Positions 9,354 through 22,729 are shown, numbered from the stretch's first letter. The stretch: DNA of 64,000 nucleotides from Entonaema liquescens (GCA_902805475.1 CADCSX010000006.1:2790001-2854000); one strand, 5' to 3'. Program-made: numbers and translations. Notes: generated from the sequence alone by a model not told the origin.

Positions 9354-10924
9354 GCGTGCTGTTAGCCGCTTATTTGATACTATGCATACAGGGACGGTGT
9401 ATGAGACATTGAAGCTGTCATATCATACGGGCGTTCTGGGTATTGCTTTCTAGCATCATCATAGCATCTAGTGGGGAAAATAGCGAAGTTGCTCTTTTGG
9501 GTTCCGATCTTATTCTATTCTCATGTATATCGATAGTTTATAACCTTTTTATCTAAAAATCACGTGGACTGACAATATTCATTGGCCTTTCATAAGTTTC
9601 TACCGTGATATGTGTATATGATTCATGTAGTTTTGACAACCCTTGAAATGGACGCCATATGAATCGGGCACTCCTCACCTCACCGAGACCTACGTAACGG
9701 TCAGTACAAACCAATCCCTTGGTAAACGTCACATACTGTTTGTAGGATCCTTTACTTAAAAGTCGAAAGTCAATGGGATCGTGCCACTGGATATGCATGC
9801 AATACGAAATATCCGACATCCTATTAAGAAGTTCTATTTATAGACAAATTCCCAGGTAGGCTTTTTTACACCATGACGCCACTTAACTTATTCGAGGTAG
9901 CTATAGGACTCAACATATAGAGACCAAAGGGGTATTGAATATTAGATATTGCTGCGTCTCATGTTAACGTGTAGCGGGCAAATGCAAGCTCCCTTGTCTA
10001 CTTGATATCCCAAATTCTATTATCACAACCTCTCAAATGAGACTTCACATCGTGTAACCAACACGCACTTCAATACCATTAATTCGTCATCTTTTCCCAC
10101 ACCTGTATTCTATGCCCATACTCTCTGAAATCTTCAATACGTGCCAGCAACGACGGCGCAACCAGGAAGCCAGAGGATTTTACGACAGAACTACTAGTTA
10201 TGGACATAATCCCACGACTTCGATTACAGTTGCTGACGAATGTTATAGCAAGGTATAAGACGAAATAAGATTCACTGCCGTAGCAATTCGTTATGCGTAT
10301 GGGCGGCGTAGAACTTTATATGAATCTACCTTCCTTTCCTGTGCTGCCTGACAACCCCTGAGGGTAGCAAGGATGACCTGGCTTACCCCGTCAGATGAGG
10401 ACATGTTAGGCAATTCTTCAATCAGTGTAGTACGAGAAGATGGGGGAAATAAGTTAAATATAACTCGGGGTGTTGTTAGTGATTCGGTATTCTAAAACTC
10501 GGGCAGGCGTAGGATATGTGACTAGACAGATAGCCCCCAGATTTCGTAGTCTTCGAGTATTATAACTGAAAGCTGCACGAGAAACGCCACAATGTAAATC
10601 ATTTACCAACAGAGATGATCGACAAGCGGATGTATCCGTGAACGATAGTCCGGTTTATTTAGGGTACATATATGTGCTCGGAGGAGAGTTGTGTAATTGA
10701 CTTACGTACCATAGACATGGTCGAAAAAAGCTATACGTACATATTACGTCCTCCCTCCATTCTCGATTTTCCCTTTTGTTTTGTAACCCCAGAATAGACA
10801 GAAATGCCGCACTAAAGAGTATACCCATATGCAAAGGCCCCTTGACCGGGTATCTGACTTACATACCAACCCATCACAGCCGAGCGCCACTTTCAAATAT
10901 CCATAAAACCAAGGCCGAGGAAAG
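9354..10924. other. intergenic, no supported gene
   Basis: About 1.6 kb lies between two convergent genes. It is AT-leaning with scattered stops in all frames. The longest frame (9553-9819, minus) has no recognisable motif or splice support. The stretch next to 9354 is presumably the 3' untranslated region of the secreted-protein gene. Confidence 0.55.
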
Positions 10925-13758
10925 CTACGTACTGGGCGTCTCCGGGTTCAAGAACGTAAAAGATCCATCTGATGATTCTTGCTGGGATTGTTGCTCTGGG
11001 TTCCCCGCGAAGAATTGGAACGATGTTTGATCTGGACCCCACGTTGCTGTCTGCGCGTAATTCTCAAATGCGTCCTATTAACTTATGGTCAGCTTGATGT
11101 CTAGAGTACTAGGAACGTTTGAATTTAGGAGCATACCCAGTCGAAATTGTGGTCAATAGCCATATTGCCTCCTCCACCTAGGGTTGTAAACATCGAGAAG
11201 GGCGAAGCCGCATTGTTTATTGTACCGAGATTGTCGGGTTGGAATTCAGGTGTAAGTCCTGTTCTAACTCCAACACCTCCTAGTCCTCCTACACCTTCAA
11301 CATTAAGGTCTATATTGGGGTAAGTTGTTCCACCAGGCGACTGGATAGTTGACGCTGAGCCCTCCGAGAGCATTCCTAGACTCACGGCTGCGGAATGCTC
11401 GGGTAACATTCCAACACCAAAGGTGAATGGGTTCCCGGGTTGTGCCGGTGGTACTCCAGTACTAGCAGGCGTGGGAGGGGGGTTCTTGAGTTTTCCTAGC
11501 ATGATCTCAAGGATATTTGCAGCCTTATATGCCTCAACAGATTCATGGGACAACGACTTCCAGATCTCCGCGACCGCCTCGAGGGAACTCACCATCTTCT
11601 GCCGTTGCTCCGGCGTCCAAAAGTAGATAGCCTGCGAGTCCTTCCGCTTGCCTGATGTAGCAGCGAGATGATCATGATGGAGGTCAAGGATAACCAGCAT
11701 CGTTGGAAGTAATGTGTCTTTAGCAGTAGCCGATACGTACCATTTCATAGAACGAAGTCGGCCATTTGGTTGACATTCACGGTGTATCATTCTCAGATGC
11801 CCGAGAATTTCTAACGAAGCCTCAATTGCGCTACGACGAGAATGAGCGTATCGTGGATTCTGTCGCGCACGTAACATGTGCTTCCTATGCAACATGCACA
11901 TAATCTTCTGATATAGGATATCCAGGTTGAATCTCGCAATGATCAGTGTTACGGGGTCGTGCGATCCATCGAGGGGCCGAATCTTGAGATGCGGCGGGAA
12001 TTCTTCCATAATTTCACGCAGCTTCTTGTCGTGTTGCAGGATATCATCATAGCTCACCGGCTTGCCCACTCGTGAGACAGACTGGAGAACATTTCCCAAC
12101 TCAATACACAATTTCGTTTTACTTATCATATAGGCAATCGGACTCGGCTCCACCATCGGCCTAGACGGAGGAAGGGTTTTGCTGTTTGGTCCGAATTCTT
12201 CATCGAAAATATTATGCGGAAGTTTCGTGTCAGTGTCATGCTCATGGATGGTCGCTGGCAAACAAATCTTTGAGAGTTATTAGTGACTATGAATAGGTGG
12301 AAATGATCACCGAGGTATATATATGCAACTTACTTGGTATGAGAATATAATATCCGACATGCGTATCAAAGCCCATGTTCGCCGCCGCATTTCCTATGAT
12401 AATATCATTAGTATCATACTGTTTTACGAGATGGAATCTCAGAATTTGGGAAATATTCTGTCCATACCCCTTGAAATGGCGTAACCGATGGAAACCAGTC
12501 GGCGTCCCGATGATAGCCCATTCGAAAAGCTAATTTTGCGATGATACCTGTTATGATCCATAATGAAAAATCGGCATCCCAACGCGAAGAGTATTCCCCA
12601 AATAAGTAAAGAATCAGTGTTTCCACCGTGTACTCAACCGGTTTGGTATAATCCGCTGCTACTAAGCATTGTACCGTTCGTAGCCTATATTCCGCTGCAA
12701 GCTCTAGAGACCTACCTTTCCATTCTGGAGGCTCGTCTCCAACTTTATGGTAGCTGAGCATCGCAAGACATAGCATGGAATAGAGCAGACCTATCCATGT
12801 AATCGTCGATTTAGATGGATCTTGCCAGTGTGCTCGTAGTTGTGCCTGAAAAGTAGGTGCGTGGACTATACTAGCTGCAGTATCTAGAGAGTTGAAATAC
12901 CTCGATATTAACGTCATTATAGCTGTCCTCGAGGGTAATTCAGCTCTTAGTTCGACTTCGACGGCCGGTGGGGCAGACAGTAGAAAGATGGGAGAGTCTC
13001 GAGCAGTTACGGGTTTTGAAGACATAACTCTCTGATAACTGCTTTCAAGTTCTTTCTTGTGAGAAGCAAAGAAATTCTTTACTTCAGCAATATCGAGGAG
13101 GAGTAGATGCCAGTGGTCTTGCCCAATATACATCGACTTCCCCTTATCTGCGTCAACTTTAAGCATACCTAAAGATGTGGACAGCCCATCATCTGCGTCG
13201 CTATCGGGACCATCGCCGCCGGCGTCATCGTCTCTCATAGCCCCTTCGTCATCATGGTCGGCATTGGGAGAAGAACTATCTGCCGTAGAAGGGGCTGGAG
13301 GCGCGGTATTTGAAGAGGTGGAGACTTCGATATTCGCACCGCCATGCATCAAACTCAGAACTAAACCTTCTAAACGGTCAATACGGTTCTGCATATCATC
13401 AGGAGTTGCGGAAGCTCCAGCACTACTTTGATTTTTCCTCCGATTCGTTGGAGTAGCATAGGTGCAGGACTGTGTGTCACCGCGTTTAATGCAGTTCTCA
13501 CAACTCGGAGTTCCCCTGTTGCATTTCAACCTGTTGAGCAGGTCAGCGATGCCGTCTTATATAGGAGAACTGCTAAGTGTTGGATTAGGGAATGAGGCTA
13601 ACATGTCTAAGGAACAGGATTACTCACTTTCTCGTCCGGCACGGATAGCAGCTGAGCGGCACCCTATTTCGGCGACGCACCACCCTGAAATGCTCCTCGG
13701 GTGAATGACCCGAGGACGACGTCGTAGCAGAAGGAGGAGTGGGGTCATTTTGGAATAG
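10925..13758 (-). CDS. Zn2Cys6 fungal transcription factor
   Basis: Five exons are supported: ...13628, 13530-12468, 12393-12334, 12267-11137 and 11074-10925. The binuclear zinc cluster is split by the first intron: SCYPCRTRK joins LKCNRGTPSCENC and ends in SC, giving C-x2-C-x6-C-x6-C-x2-C-x8-C. The middle carries the fungal_trans region: TPFQGEMRRRTWALIRMSDIIFSYQ is formed by two splices around a 60-nt exon, followed by ICLPATIHEHD and NIFDEEFGP. The last exon turns FDW into FDWDAFENYAQTATWGPDQ, a familiar C-terminal block in this class. The 5' end is unresolved: the zinc exon is open back to a stop near 13820 but contains no in-frame ATG, so a further start exon is likely. The 13758 limit is a possible acceptor only. 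This is a nuclear DNA-binding regulator whose targets are unknown. Confidence 0.85.
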
Positions 13759-16630
13759 CTTAAACACAGTATGCAAATAGAAACTGTTCTTAGGGTGCTC
13801 GCTCTTGTCTCAAATGTATGCCGGACTTAGGAAATTTGAATGCTATAAGGGGCCCAGCCTGATCTTCAATCCACGTAAGCCGCTCTCTGGAATAGCGACC
13901 TAAGCATCAGGGATTGATGGATATGAAGCCACTGAGTAAGCGTCGAGAGCTAGTAAATGGTAGGCAAGCGCTAGGGATCCCAATAGTTCGGAGATAGAGA
14001 ACCTCTTGCAGGAAGTTCAGGGGTATAATGATCACGGTGCCGCCAAGAGTGATGTGGTATCCGCCGTATCACAGATTTCGCTGGTGATAATAGCCAATTA
14101 AACACAGAAACCCAGTATGTAGACGTGGAAATACGAGGATCACAACTAGGCGATCTCACGAATGTAAACCTTCTGGTCTAGTTTAAAACCAAGGTGATCG
14201 TTATACTCGAAGTGGAGCAGTGAGGGGCCGAAGCAGATCTGATGCAGTCAATACCTCAATGCGATCGAGATATTGAAGTAGAAGAACCACCGGTGAAGTG
14301 TTCTTAAGGGTTTATAAACGGCACCGCCCTCTTGGTCAATAATCCAGTCGATTGGATAGTAAACCTCAACTGGATACGAGTAGACTATTCCGTGTATGGT
14401 TTCGAGTTGCTCAAATCCGAAGTACAATATTCCAACTAGAAAAATACGGTTGGGACTACGGTCGCTTTCTTCCTGTAAGACGCAGGTAAGGCTGGTTCGG
14501 GCAGAGCGGTCACGGGCGTACAAGCGATTCGTGAAGGTGGGCAGGTATTGATAATGCTCTATTTTTCTGGTAAGCAAATATGCTAATACTGGTAGTTGAT
14601 TCTTCGGCGATATACAAGAGTTTCTGGGTCGACATACAGTAATTGAAGAATTTGGCCACCGCTAGTTTGTGGGTATGTAGTTACATTTGATAATTTATAA
14701 TATTGCTGTAAATAAGAAAGGACATCCGTTGTATATAATACGACGGTTTGCACATGGAGTGGCAAAATATTGTTTGCCTTAGTCTGTAGTTGTTTTTTCC
14801 TTGCCTCTTCTCTACGAAAAAAAAATCGAGGGGAATAAGGCTAGGATTAGGAAGAGGGTGAGGAAGAGAGAAGGAGAAAAGGTGGTTTGTTTAGGTGTAG
14901 GTGTTTAGGTGTAGGTAAGATGGAACCGTCTGGTGAGGGTTGCGATGGTAAAGTAAAATGATCAGTCTATGGAGGAGGCGCGGGACGAATTACGCTTGAA
15001 GCTAAACTAAAAGTGGATAGTGGGGGGAAAGGGAAGAAATGTTACGCTCACCTAACACACCTGGCGGAAACATCCTAACCAATCATAAATTGAGTTGACC
15101 TAAGATGCTAGTACATAAAATAGGGCATATCCACGAGCTTAGCTAGGTACCTTGATAATCCATACTTTTTCAGCATAATCTTCACCAACGATGATTATAT
15201 CTTTCGAGCTAAACGCAATCCTTCAGCGAATACTACATCCACCACGTGTATCTTCCAGCTTCAATTGCAGTATCATACTAAGTTAAACAGTAAGGTGCTC
15301 TCGCATTTTCTATACGATGTTCATCAGTACCTACTTAGGTAGGCAGGCTATATGCTAAGAGGTACAAATGCAGGAGGAACCCTGTTTCGTTAATGCAAGG
15401 CTACTACTCGAATTCGGTAGTGAGTCATCTTTACCTCGAAGCTGTCAGCAGATAATTACGTACTTAACCTGGATTGGGTACCGTTGTACGTATGTTCGTG
15501 GGCTGCCTAGTTCTTTAGGTCTACTTCCACGCAAGAACTACATGTAGTTGCCAAGCTGGACCATCTATAAGAGATAAGGGTTGTAGATTAGGTACTTACT
15601 AAGCTATCTATAACTCAACGCTTGTAACACTATATAACTATTATGTAAACAGCACTCCAAGTTAAACTCAATTAACCTTAACCTTTAGCCTAACATCTTT
15701 AAGCTTGTTATTTAAGCATAATATTGAGATGAACTAACTATATCTAAAAATATTTCTTTAGCAACTTAAGCCTTGAGCGTAGAGTATGATTACCTAACGT
15801 ATACCTAGGTACGTAGGCCTCCAAATATATTTTGTACCTACAAACCAATCGAGGTATTTACATACATTTCATAAGATTATTTGTAACTTAAAATAAGATG
15901 TTTCTTTCAAAGTGTATGTATTGTAAGAGGAAAAAAATCATCTGAACAAGGTAATAAAGGATTGTAGAAGCTAACACGGTCCTTCTCCGTGGTGGGTCGT
16001 GTCTCCGAAGCATCGACTACAACGTGAATAAGCACGGAAGATGAAAGAAACGGAGGCGTCTGCGGTGAGCATGAGAGCCGGACACACGTCATGCAGACTT
16101 TGTCTACGGCATCTACTACATACTACTGATCCATCTAGTCAGCATCCCGAAAAGACGGTACCTTCGGCGATTAGCGTGCCGGTCCGATGCGTCTCCCGTG
16201 GGCGAGAACTAATGAAAGTGTACGTGATGAGGTTACATTTGCATGTTTCGGGACCCAATCATATCGCCGCAGTAAGCATATGAGGATCTTCAACCTAGCT
16301 TCTAAACATAGTACTCGCTGTCGCCTCGTTTCACAGCACTACGTGCATACAAGCGAAATAATAACGATGAAGACTTTCGTATGCTACTTCATGCCTTGAT
16401 CGAACGTATGAATCGTTTTGCCACTCATACTAATGAGTTTTGAGTCAATTTTCCTATCGCCATTGGTCGCAAATTGCTTTCAGTCAGCTAGGTCGCAAAT
16501 CAACGGGATTCGAAGCCAAAATACTACTTCGGCGATGATACGCGATGCTGCTTGACTAAGAAAATCACTGCAAGGTCAAATCTTTAGGCTTTGGAGTCGT
16601 GTTTGAATATTTTTCGATGTTACGGTAGAT
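13759..16630. other. intergenic / unassigned region
   Basis: About 2.9 kb follows the start side of the Zn2Cys6 gene and precedes the oxidase. An unlocated first exon of the regulator may lie near its left edge. Two successive minus-strand frames (14765-14583 and 14577-14248) have protein-like composition but stops between them and no recognised domain; they may be a decayed gene or chance. The stretch 15100-15900 is AT-rich with several TAGGTACCT-like palindromes. No RNA gene was seen. Confidence 0.45.
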
Positions 16631-18786
16631 ATGGTCATACAGCGCATATTACATGGCCTAACGCCGAAGAGAATCGCTCACAATGAGTCAAGAAATCGGC
16701 TTTCTGGTATTAACGAAGGAGAAATGGAAGAAGACCGCCTGCTCACGTCCAGCCGTAATGGTGTGGATATGACAGTAGAAGCACAAGCAGTTGACCAATA
16801 TCAATCACGGTGGTCAGCTACTGGCTTCATTCTCGCCTGTGTCGGCACTGTTTTCTCTTTGGCGTGGGTGGCTTTCTCACTAGATGCCCACCGGCCTCCT
16901 CCAATCACCCCTTTCCGCCGTCCAGACAAAGACTACATATTGGATCCCGACTGGGACTTTGAGGCCCCAAACCAAGTACGACAGTATTACTTTCCCATCA
17001 TTGACAGGGATGGCGACCCAGATGGAATTATAAAGCCAATGATGACTATAGGGGGTCTATTTCCTGGGCCGCTGGTGGAAGCTAACGAGGGTGACGTTAT
17101 TGAGGTCCTTGTTCATAACTTCGCTACCAACGCTACTGCTATCCATTGGCACGGCATTTTTCAGAATGGTACGAATTGGATGGACGGTGCTGCGGGAGTT
17201 ACTCAATGCCCCATTGCTTCTGGGACTTCGTATCATTATAGGTTCAATGTCACCGGACAAGCTGGCACATGTACGTATAATCTCACTAGCGGTCCCGAGA
17301 TCTCGTGGGTCTCCTCGCGCAGTATTATATTTCGAGTGAGATACTTATTCACCGTGCAGATTTCTACCACGGCCACCAGGGGGTCCAGGCCTTAAATGGA
17401 CTCGTAGGCCCTCTCGTGATCCACGACCGAAGCGAAGCAAAGAATAAGCCCATCCCCTATTCGTCAGACCGCATAGTTTTACTCCAGGATTGGTACTACG
17501 ATTCAGAGAATGGGCTAATGCGAGACGTGTTATCTCCGGGCGTCGAGGATGCACCGATACCTAATACGGCTTTGATTAACGGTGTAAACCAAGTCAACTG
17601 CCTGGACCACCCCAACAGATTGTGTTCAGAACAGAAGAGAAGTCCCCCTAAGTTAGATCTAGCCCCTGGCGAGAGCCATAGGTTACGATTCTTGAACGTT
17701 GGGGGGTTCGCCTGGTTCCAGGTTGCAGTTGACCGACATGATTCTCTGTCAATTATCGAAGTGGATGGTACCGCCGTTAAACCCGTCCATGAATCTTCAC
17801 TGGTGATTGCCCCAGGACAACGGTATAGTACAGTCTTAACCACAGATCAGGCCAGAAACGAGACATTCTGGCTGCGAGCTAGGATGATAACTTCTTGTTT
17901 TGCGAGTCAGAAACTTCCAGAAAATGGCACCGATGAGGCAAAGGCCATCGTACGGTACTATACTAACACAAAGGGTGATGTTGACCGCACACTCCCTACC
18001 CTGCCTACCACCATTTCGCACCTCGAGTATCTTCCAACATGTAAAGACATGAGTTCCACAATATCATTTTCTCCTTCACCCGCACAACAGGCTCCTATTC
18101 ACGCCGATCATTCATGGTACCTACGTGTCAATCTCGCCATTGGTGACTGGCGACTACAACGAGGCGTTATGAACTCATCCTCTTTCCGCGCAGACCCCAC
18201 GTCTCCAACATTACACGGTGTCCTCGACGGCCTTGCCCAAAACAACAAATCCTTCGTCCAAGACGGCATACTAGACACCGCATTCGACCCTACCTCCGAA
18301 CTCATCATCTCCCACAACGGCGTCGCCGACACCGTTGACATCATCCTGCAGAACATGGACGAGAACAGCCACCCCTTCCACCTGCACGGCGCTTCGATGT
18401 GGCTTCTCGGCTCCGGCCACGGCTACTTCCCCGGCTACGAAGCCCTGGGGCTTCAACCCGAGGGCAAGGGCCTACTCGACCCCGCCAACTCGACCGTCGT
18501 CGATAACCCGCTGAAGCGAGACACGGTGACGGTCGAGGGTTTCGGATGGGTGCTCCTGCGGTTCGTAGCTGATAATCCTGGCGTCTGGCTCTTCCACTGC
18601 CACGTGGTCTGGCACTCGGAAGCGGGTATGGCCATGCAGTTCCTCTCGCGCGCGGATGTTATGAAGGAGTGGGAACTACCCGACGAGGCGAGGCGGTTGT
18701 GTGCGTTTCCGAAAGAAGAGTTGATGAAAGGCGCGCCGCCTAAGGATGAAGTGTTCTTCGGCTTTGACAGTGAGGAAGAGGGATGA
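16631..18786 (+). CDS. membrane-anchored laccase-like multicopper oxidase
   Basis: Two exons (16631-17270 and 17360-18786) encode 688 residues. All four copper signatures are intact: HWHGIFQNGTNWMDG (about residue 171), FYHGHQGVQ (217, formed across the intron), HPFHLHGASMW (551) and HCHVVWHSEAGM (626-637). The residue at the type-1 axial position is Met637, which usually means a lower-potential copper than Leu or Phe laccases. Instead of a signal peptide there is a cytosolic-type N-terminus of about 60 residues and one hydrophobic span at 61-84 (ATGFILACVGTVFSLAWVAF), so it is probably a type II membrane protein with a lumenal or extracellular oxidase domain. Several N-x-S/T sites fit glycosylation. 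The likely activity is oxidation of phenols or metals with O2 reduced to water; pigment or ferroxidase roles are possible. No partner genes sit beside it. Confidence 0.9.
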
Positions 18787-19699
18787 AAAAAGTCATGTTA
18801 TATTTGATTATAACTACATGAATTATAAGCCATACTTGTATGGTGTGAGATCGTTGCTAAATATCGAGGAATTGCGTTAGATACCCCCCGTATATATCCT
18901 ACATAGTTATACTATTGTATATTAGTTAGTTTCTCTTTTAATTGCCTAACATATATACCCTTCTGCGACTCGTTAATCCCTGCCCTTGTTTATAATCTTT
19001 CGTTTCTCTCTTATATCGCTCGTATAGTTCTCAGCCAAGCCATATGATCGTAATTAAGGACCGCTGATATATGTCCTGAAGCTTAAACAAAAATGCCTTA
19101 TTAGTATGTTTACTCGAAAGGCATTGACTGTGAATGTAATACTGAACCATTTTGTGAAGATCTTACGATTTGATGCACTTGTGCAGAGCCATTAAGAACT
19201 TGGCTGCTACTTATAATGCCAAGGAAGACTACTATTAAGAGGTAGACGGAATATAGAGCTATGAATTATAAATTCATTTTATAGCCTTGGCTTTACATTC
19301 GATCGATTACCACATCGATAGAACAAATAGAGAAGATTACTGGATTAATTCATTCATATTTAGGTATGTAGGCCCAGGAACTGTCCATAATTCCTTGCAA
19401 TATCATTCGTCATAACAGCAGTATGAGTCCATCGACCTTCCTAACCTCCTTGCTCTGCACAAGAAAGAAACTTCAGAACGGATCGTGTAATATAGGTGTC
19501 ACAGCAGCCGAAGAAAGCTTTCGGATTCCAAAGTTCTCAAGGCACAACCTGATTACGTAGGTATCCGACCCTTCGATGTCTACGTCGGATAGCATTTCCC
19601 GCAATCGTTCCAGGCACGAAATGCCCAGCATACACTCGTATCATAGGTAATAAATACCGCCTATTCGCTACGCAGTACCTCCATCATCCTCAAAGGAGA
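18787..19699. other. intergenic between convergent genes
   Basis: About 0.9 kb of AT-rich DNA separates the oxidase stop from the glutaredoxin stop. It has no open frame of note and presumably holds both 3' untranslated regions. Confidence 0.6.
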
Positions 19700-20536
19700 T
19701 CAAGCAGCGACGGCTCCGTTTTGATTAGGAACGCTGAAACTCTTGAAGAACTCGGGGTCCTTCTCCAACTCCTCCTTGACCTGCGCCATATGCATATATT
19801 AATTAGTCATGATTCTCTAGAGGAAGTGAACCAAGTTCGAACGGGGACTCACGATATCTAGACCACCGACCAGTTCGCCCGAAACCCAGAGCTGTGGGTA
19901 CGTCGGCCAATCCGCAAATTTCTTAAGCCCCTGTCGCACATCGTCGTCCGCGAGAATGTTAAAGAACCCGTACTTAACGCTGCGCTCCCGGAGTATGCTG
20001 ACCAGCTGGCGCGAGAACCCGCACTTGGGCTCGCTAGGTGTGCCCTTCATGAACAGCATGACAGGCGCTGCGCTGACCAGGCCCGTAAGCCTCTTGTTAA
20101 GCTCCTCCTCGGGAGATACCACTTCCTCGTCTTTGTCTACGGAGTCCTCCCCGGCGGGGGCTGGTTTATTGCCGTTGGTGGCCCCAGGGTTTAGGGGGGC
20201 ATGTGTTTCGATGGCCTTCCGTAATGCTAGGGCATTGCTACCGCTAACAGCTTCGAGGACCTGGTCGTTTCGTTGTAGGACGACGTAGGGTACGGCGACG
20301 ACATCGTAGATCTCGGATACGTCACTGAGTTCTTCGGCGTTGATGGAGACCCAGCTCGTGGGGGGCGCATCGTTCGCGGAGTAGTCGTTTGCTAATGTTT
20401 CGATAACCTTGGCCATCTGCGCGCATGGTGCGGCCCAGGGGGCATGGAAGAAAATGACGAGTAGGGTTGATTTGGGAAGTGAACCGACGAAGGTTTCCCA
20501 TTCGTGCTGGGCGGTGATCTCCTTCACCAACCCCAT
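19700..20536 (-). CDS. GRX4: monothiol glutaredoxin Grx3/Grx4 type (thioredoxin-like plus CGFS domain)
   Basis: Two exons (20536-19853 and 19780-19700) encode 254 residues. The N-terminal thioredoxin-like domain (about 1-112) carries WAAPC at 34-38 in place of the redox WCGPC, as in Grx3/4 proteins. A Pro/Asp/Glu-rich linker leads to one monothiol glutaredoxin domain with CGFS at 172-175, DWPTYPQLWVSGELVGG and the glutathione-binding GLD. The second exon adds VKEELEKDPEFFKSF and a short Ala-rich tail. These proteins bind a bridging [2Fe-2S] cluster with glutathione, act in the cytosol and nucleus, deliver Fe-S/iron and inform iron-responsive regulators. The size and single CGFS module match fungal Grx3/4. 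Without the second exon the domain would lack its last helix. Confidence 0.93.
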
Positions 20537-21577
20537 TCTGTCTTTGGCGATGCTTTGTTTCTATTTGAAGTTGTAGTGATTGAAAAATTTAGGCGCGAAC
20601 GGTAAGTATCGATTTGATGATTATCGATTTGACGGTTAACGTTTTAGTAGTGTATTTGAGAAAGTAAGGTAGTTTGCCCCTCCGATGGATGCGCCGGCTA
20701 AGAAGTTTAAAGGTTGAAAGTGGATTAACGTCCAATGGAGGGGCACTTAATTACTTTTTTTTTTTTTTACTTAAGGGACCTTATCTACTAGCGTCTTCGA
20801 GATCTCCGAAAACTATTGCGTCATTTCCCTACGTATTAGAAATATTTCGTTATTTGCTTTTTACATGTAGTTTGTTATGGGCTGAGTTAATATTTATAAT
20901 GTATACATGGGTAATAGTATTAATACCAAGTTAACTCAAGGTTTATGCTTAAATGTAAAGAAATAGGAAGTATGAAAAGTGTCTCATTGTCGTCTTGTAT
21001 TAACTATAAGCTAATAAGACTAGAATTGAAAACACTATACAACGCATTCGACAACATGTCTTTGTGTTGCTCGTACCTTCAACTTGAAGACTTAGAATTC
21101 CAGAATATCGATTAGGATTACAGTAATCCAATTCCTATCTGCTATGTTTATAACGTGGGTATTGAGGACGGTATGTAAGACTAAGTGCTATGCTTGCCTT
21201 CTACCTAATCAACTCCCTGTAATTTGCTGCCACCAGCTGATATTTAACGTTGACAGTGGTCATTGAACAGACTTCATACAGTACCTAAGAGCACTTTGAA
21301 AGTTGACGGGATGAGGTATCACCGGCTGTATGGGCTATAGGGATGTAACTGAAACAAGTATATTTCGCCGAACTAATGACGCCGTCGCTACCGGAGGTAT
21401 TATTATGTTCCATAGAAGCTTCGGGACGTACCCTGTGGCATTTCCTAAGACCTTGTGCGCTTCTCTGCGCTAATATTCCCAAGCTCTAGATCCCCTCTGT
21501 AATCCATGGATAGATGCGGAGACTCCGTGACACTGCCCCTTTTTTTAATTGCTTTAAAGGGTGATTTTTGGGAGCCC
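20537..21577. other. intergenic; glutaredoxin promoter side
   Basis: About 1 kb separates the glutaredoxin start from the stop of the C2H2 gene, both on the minus strand. A T-run lies near 20755-20769. No coding frame or RNA gene is supported. Confidence 0.55.
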
Positions 21578-22729
21578 TTAATCGGTGAGCTGGCTTAAGC
21601 TAGCCGCGGTAACCTGTGAGCCGTTGGCGTTATCCTGAGCGTCTTCCAACGCCGCGCTCTCCTCCCCCTTCTTGGCTATTCGGGCCTGAGCCTCCGCTTC
21701 GAGAACCAGTTCACGTCGTTGCCACCAGTCCTCCTCGATCTGTACGACTTGGTCTAATAGAGCTTCTTTCTCTAGCCACTCTTGTCTGTACGCCTCTTCC
21801 ATCTCTTTGCATTGCCGCTTCAAGGCTTCGCTGTCTTTCGTTACCCACTTGAGATTTGCAACACATAGCTTATATAAGGATTTCATATCCATGGTAAGCT
21901 CCTTGCTAGAGAAGCCCTGCTGCTCTGTCAGTGGCGTCAAAAAGTCCGCCATGTCAGAACCAGCATCGCCATCGTCCACGGCATCGTCTTGACCCGCAGC
22001 ATGCGACTGTGGTGTCTTGATTATGATCTTTAGCTTCCCGGATTTAGGGCCGGATTGAGTCTGCATAGACTTGGGTACTGGATCGGATGGTCGCAAAGCC
22101 TCAGTCTCGTGGACTGTCCGCATGTGTTTAGCTAATGCGTCAGACCTCGTAAATGCGCGGTCACATTCTACTATCGTTAGTTGCTGTCACCCCCTAAGAT
22201 GGAGCTAGATCATCTTACCGGGCAAATAACAATAAAATGGCTTCTCCCTTGTGTGACTTCTCATGTGAGCTTTCAATGCGTAGCCACTGGCATGCGGTAA
22301 ACTTTTCCTCGGACAGCCAATCCATTCGCAAGTATACTTCTTCTGACGGCTCTCGATGTGGTCGTTATGTATGTGCTCAACCAGCCTATCCATATTTCCA
22401 AGGTCGCCTACTCTACATCCGTCCCAGGCACATACTGTGACTTGCTCCTGGAATTCGTCTTCGTCGAGCTTAGCATTAATGGGAGAATTGGGTATGTCGC
22501 CCGAGGTGTCTGACGAGATGTCGCCATCAAGATCATGATCTGATTCTTGTTCGGGCTCAGGCTCTACGTGAACGGAAGAGGAGGCTCTTGACCCATCACC
22601 TAGCTTCTGTCGTTTGAAGGGAGGGGGCGCTGGTTCGTCAACTACTCCGGTATCATCGAAATCGTTGTCGGCTTCGGGCGAGTCGGATGATAAAGAACTG
22701 ATTGACGATGAATCTGATAGCAGCACCAT
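21578..22729 (-). CDS. three-finger C2H2 zinc-finger protein, possibly INO80 subunit Iec1-like
   Basis: Two exons (22729-22219 and 22167-21578) encode 366 residues. An acidic/serine-rich N-terminus (SDSSSISSLSSDSPE, then an FKRQK basic patch) precedes three adjacent fingers. These are CAWDGC...HIHNDH, CEWIGCPRKSL...HMRSH with a TREKPF linker, and CYLPECDRAFTRSD...HMRTVH; the third is completed only by the splice (CYLP/ECDRAF). After the fingers come a basic KSGKLKIIIKTPQ segment and a charged helix of about 70 residues (residues ~275-345) likely to form a coiled coil. The finger arrangement is GLI/YY1-like. It resembles proteins compared with the S. pombe INO80 subunit Iec1, but I recall that only loosely. 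It is probably nuclear. The ATG at 22729 is the first in frame after a stretch without coding character. Confidence 0.82.

Noticed and set aside
14248..14765. Two successive minus-strand frames with protein-like composition
   Set aside because: They are separated by stops, have no splice sites that join them convincingly and show no known motif. Kept only as a possible decayed gene.
10925..18786. Secondary-metabolite cluster (Zn2Cys6 regulator next to an oxidase)
   Set aside because: No backbone synthase, transporter or tailoring enzymes lie nearby, and 2.9 kb of non-coding DNA separates the two genes.
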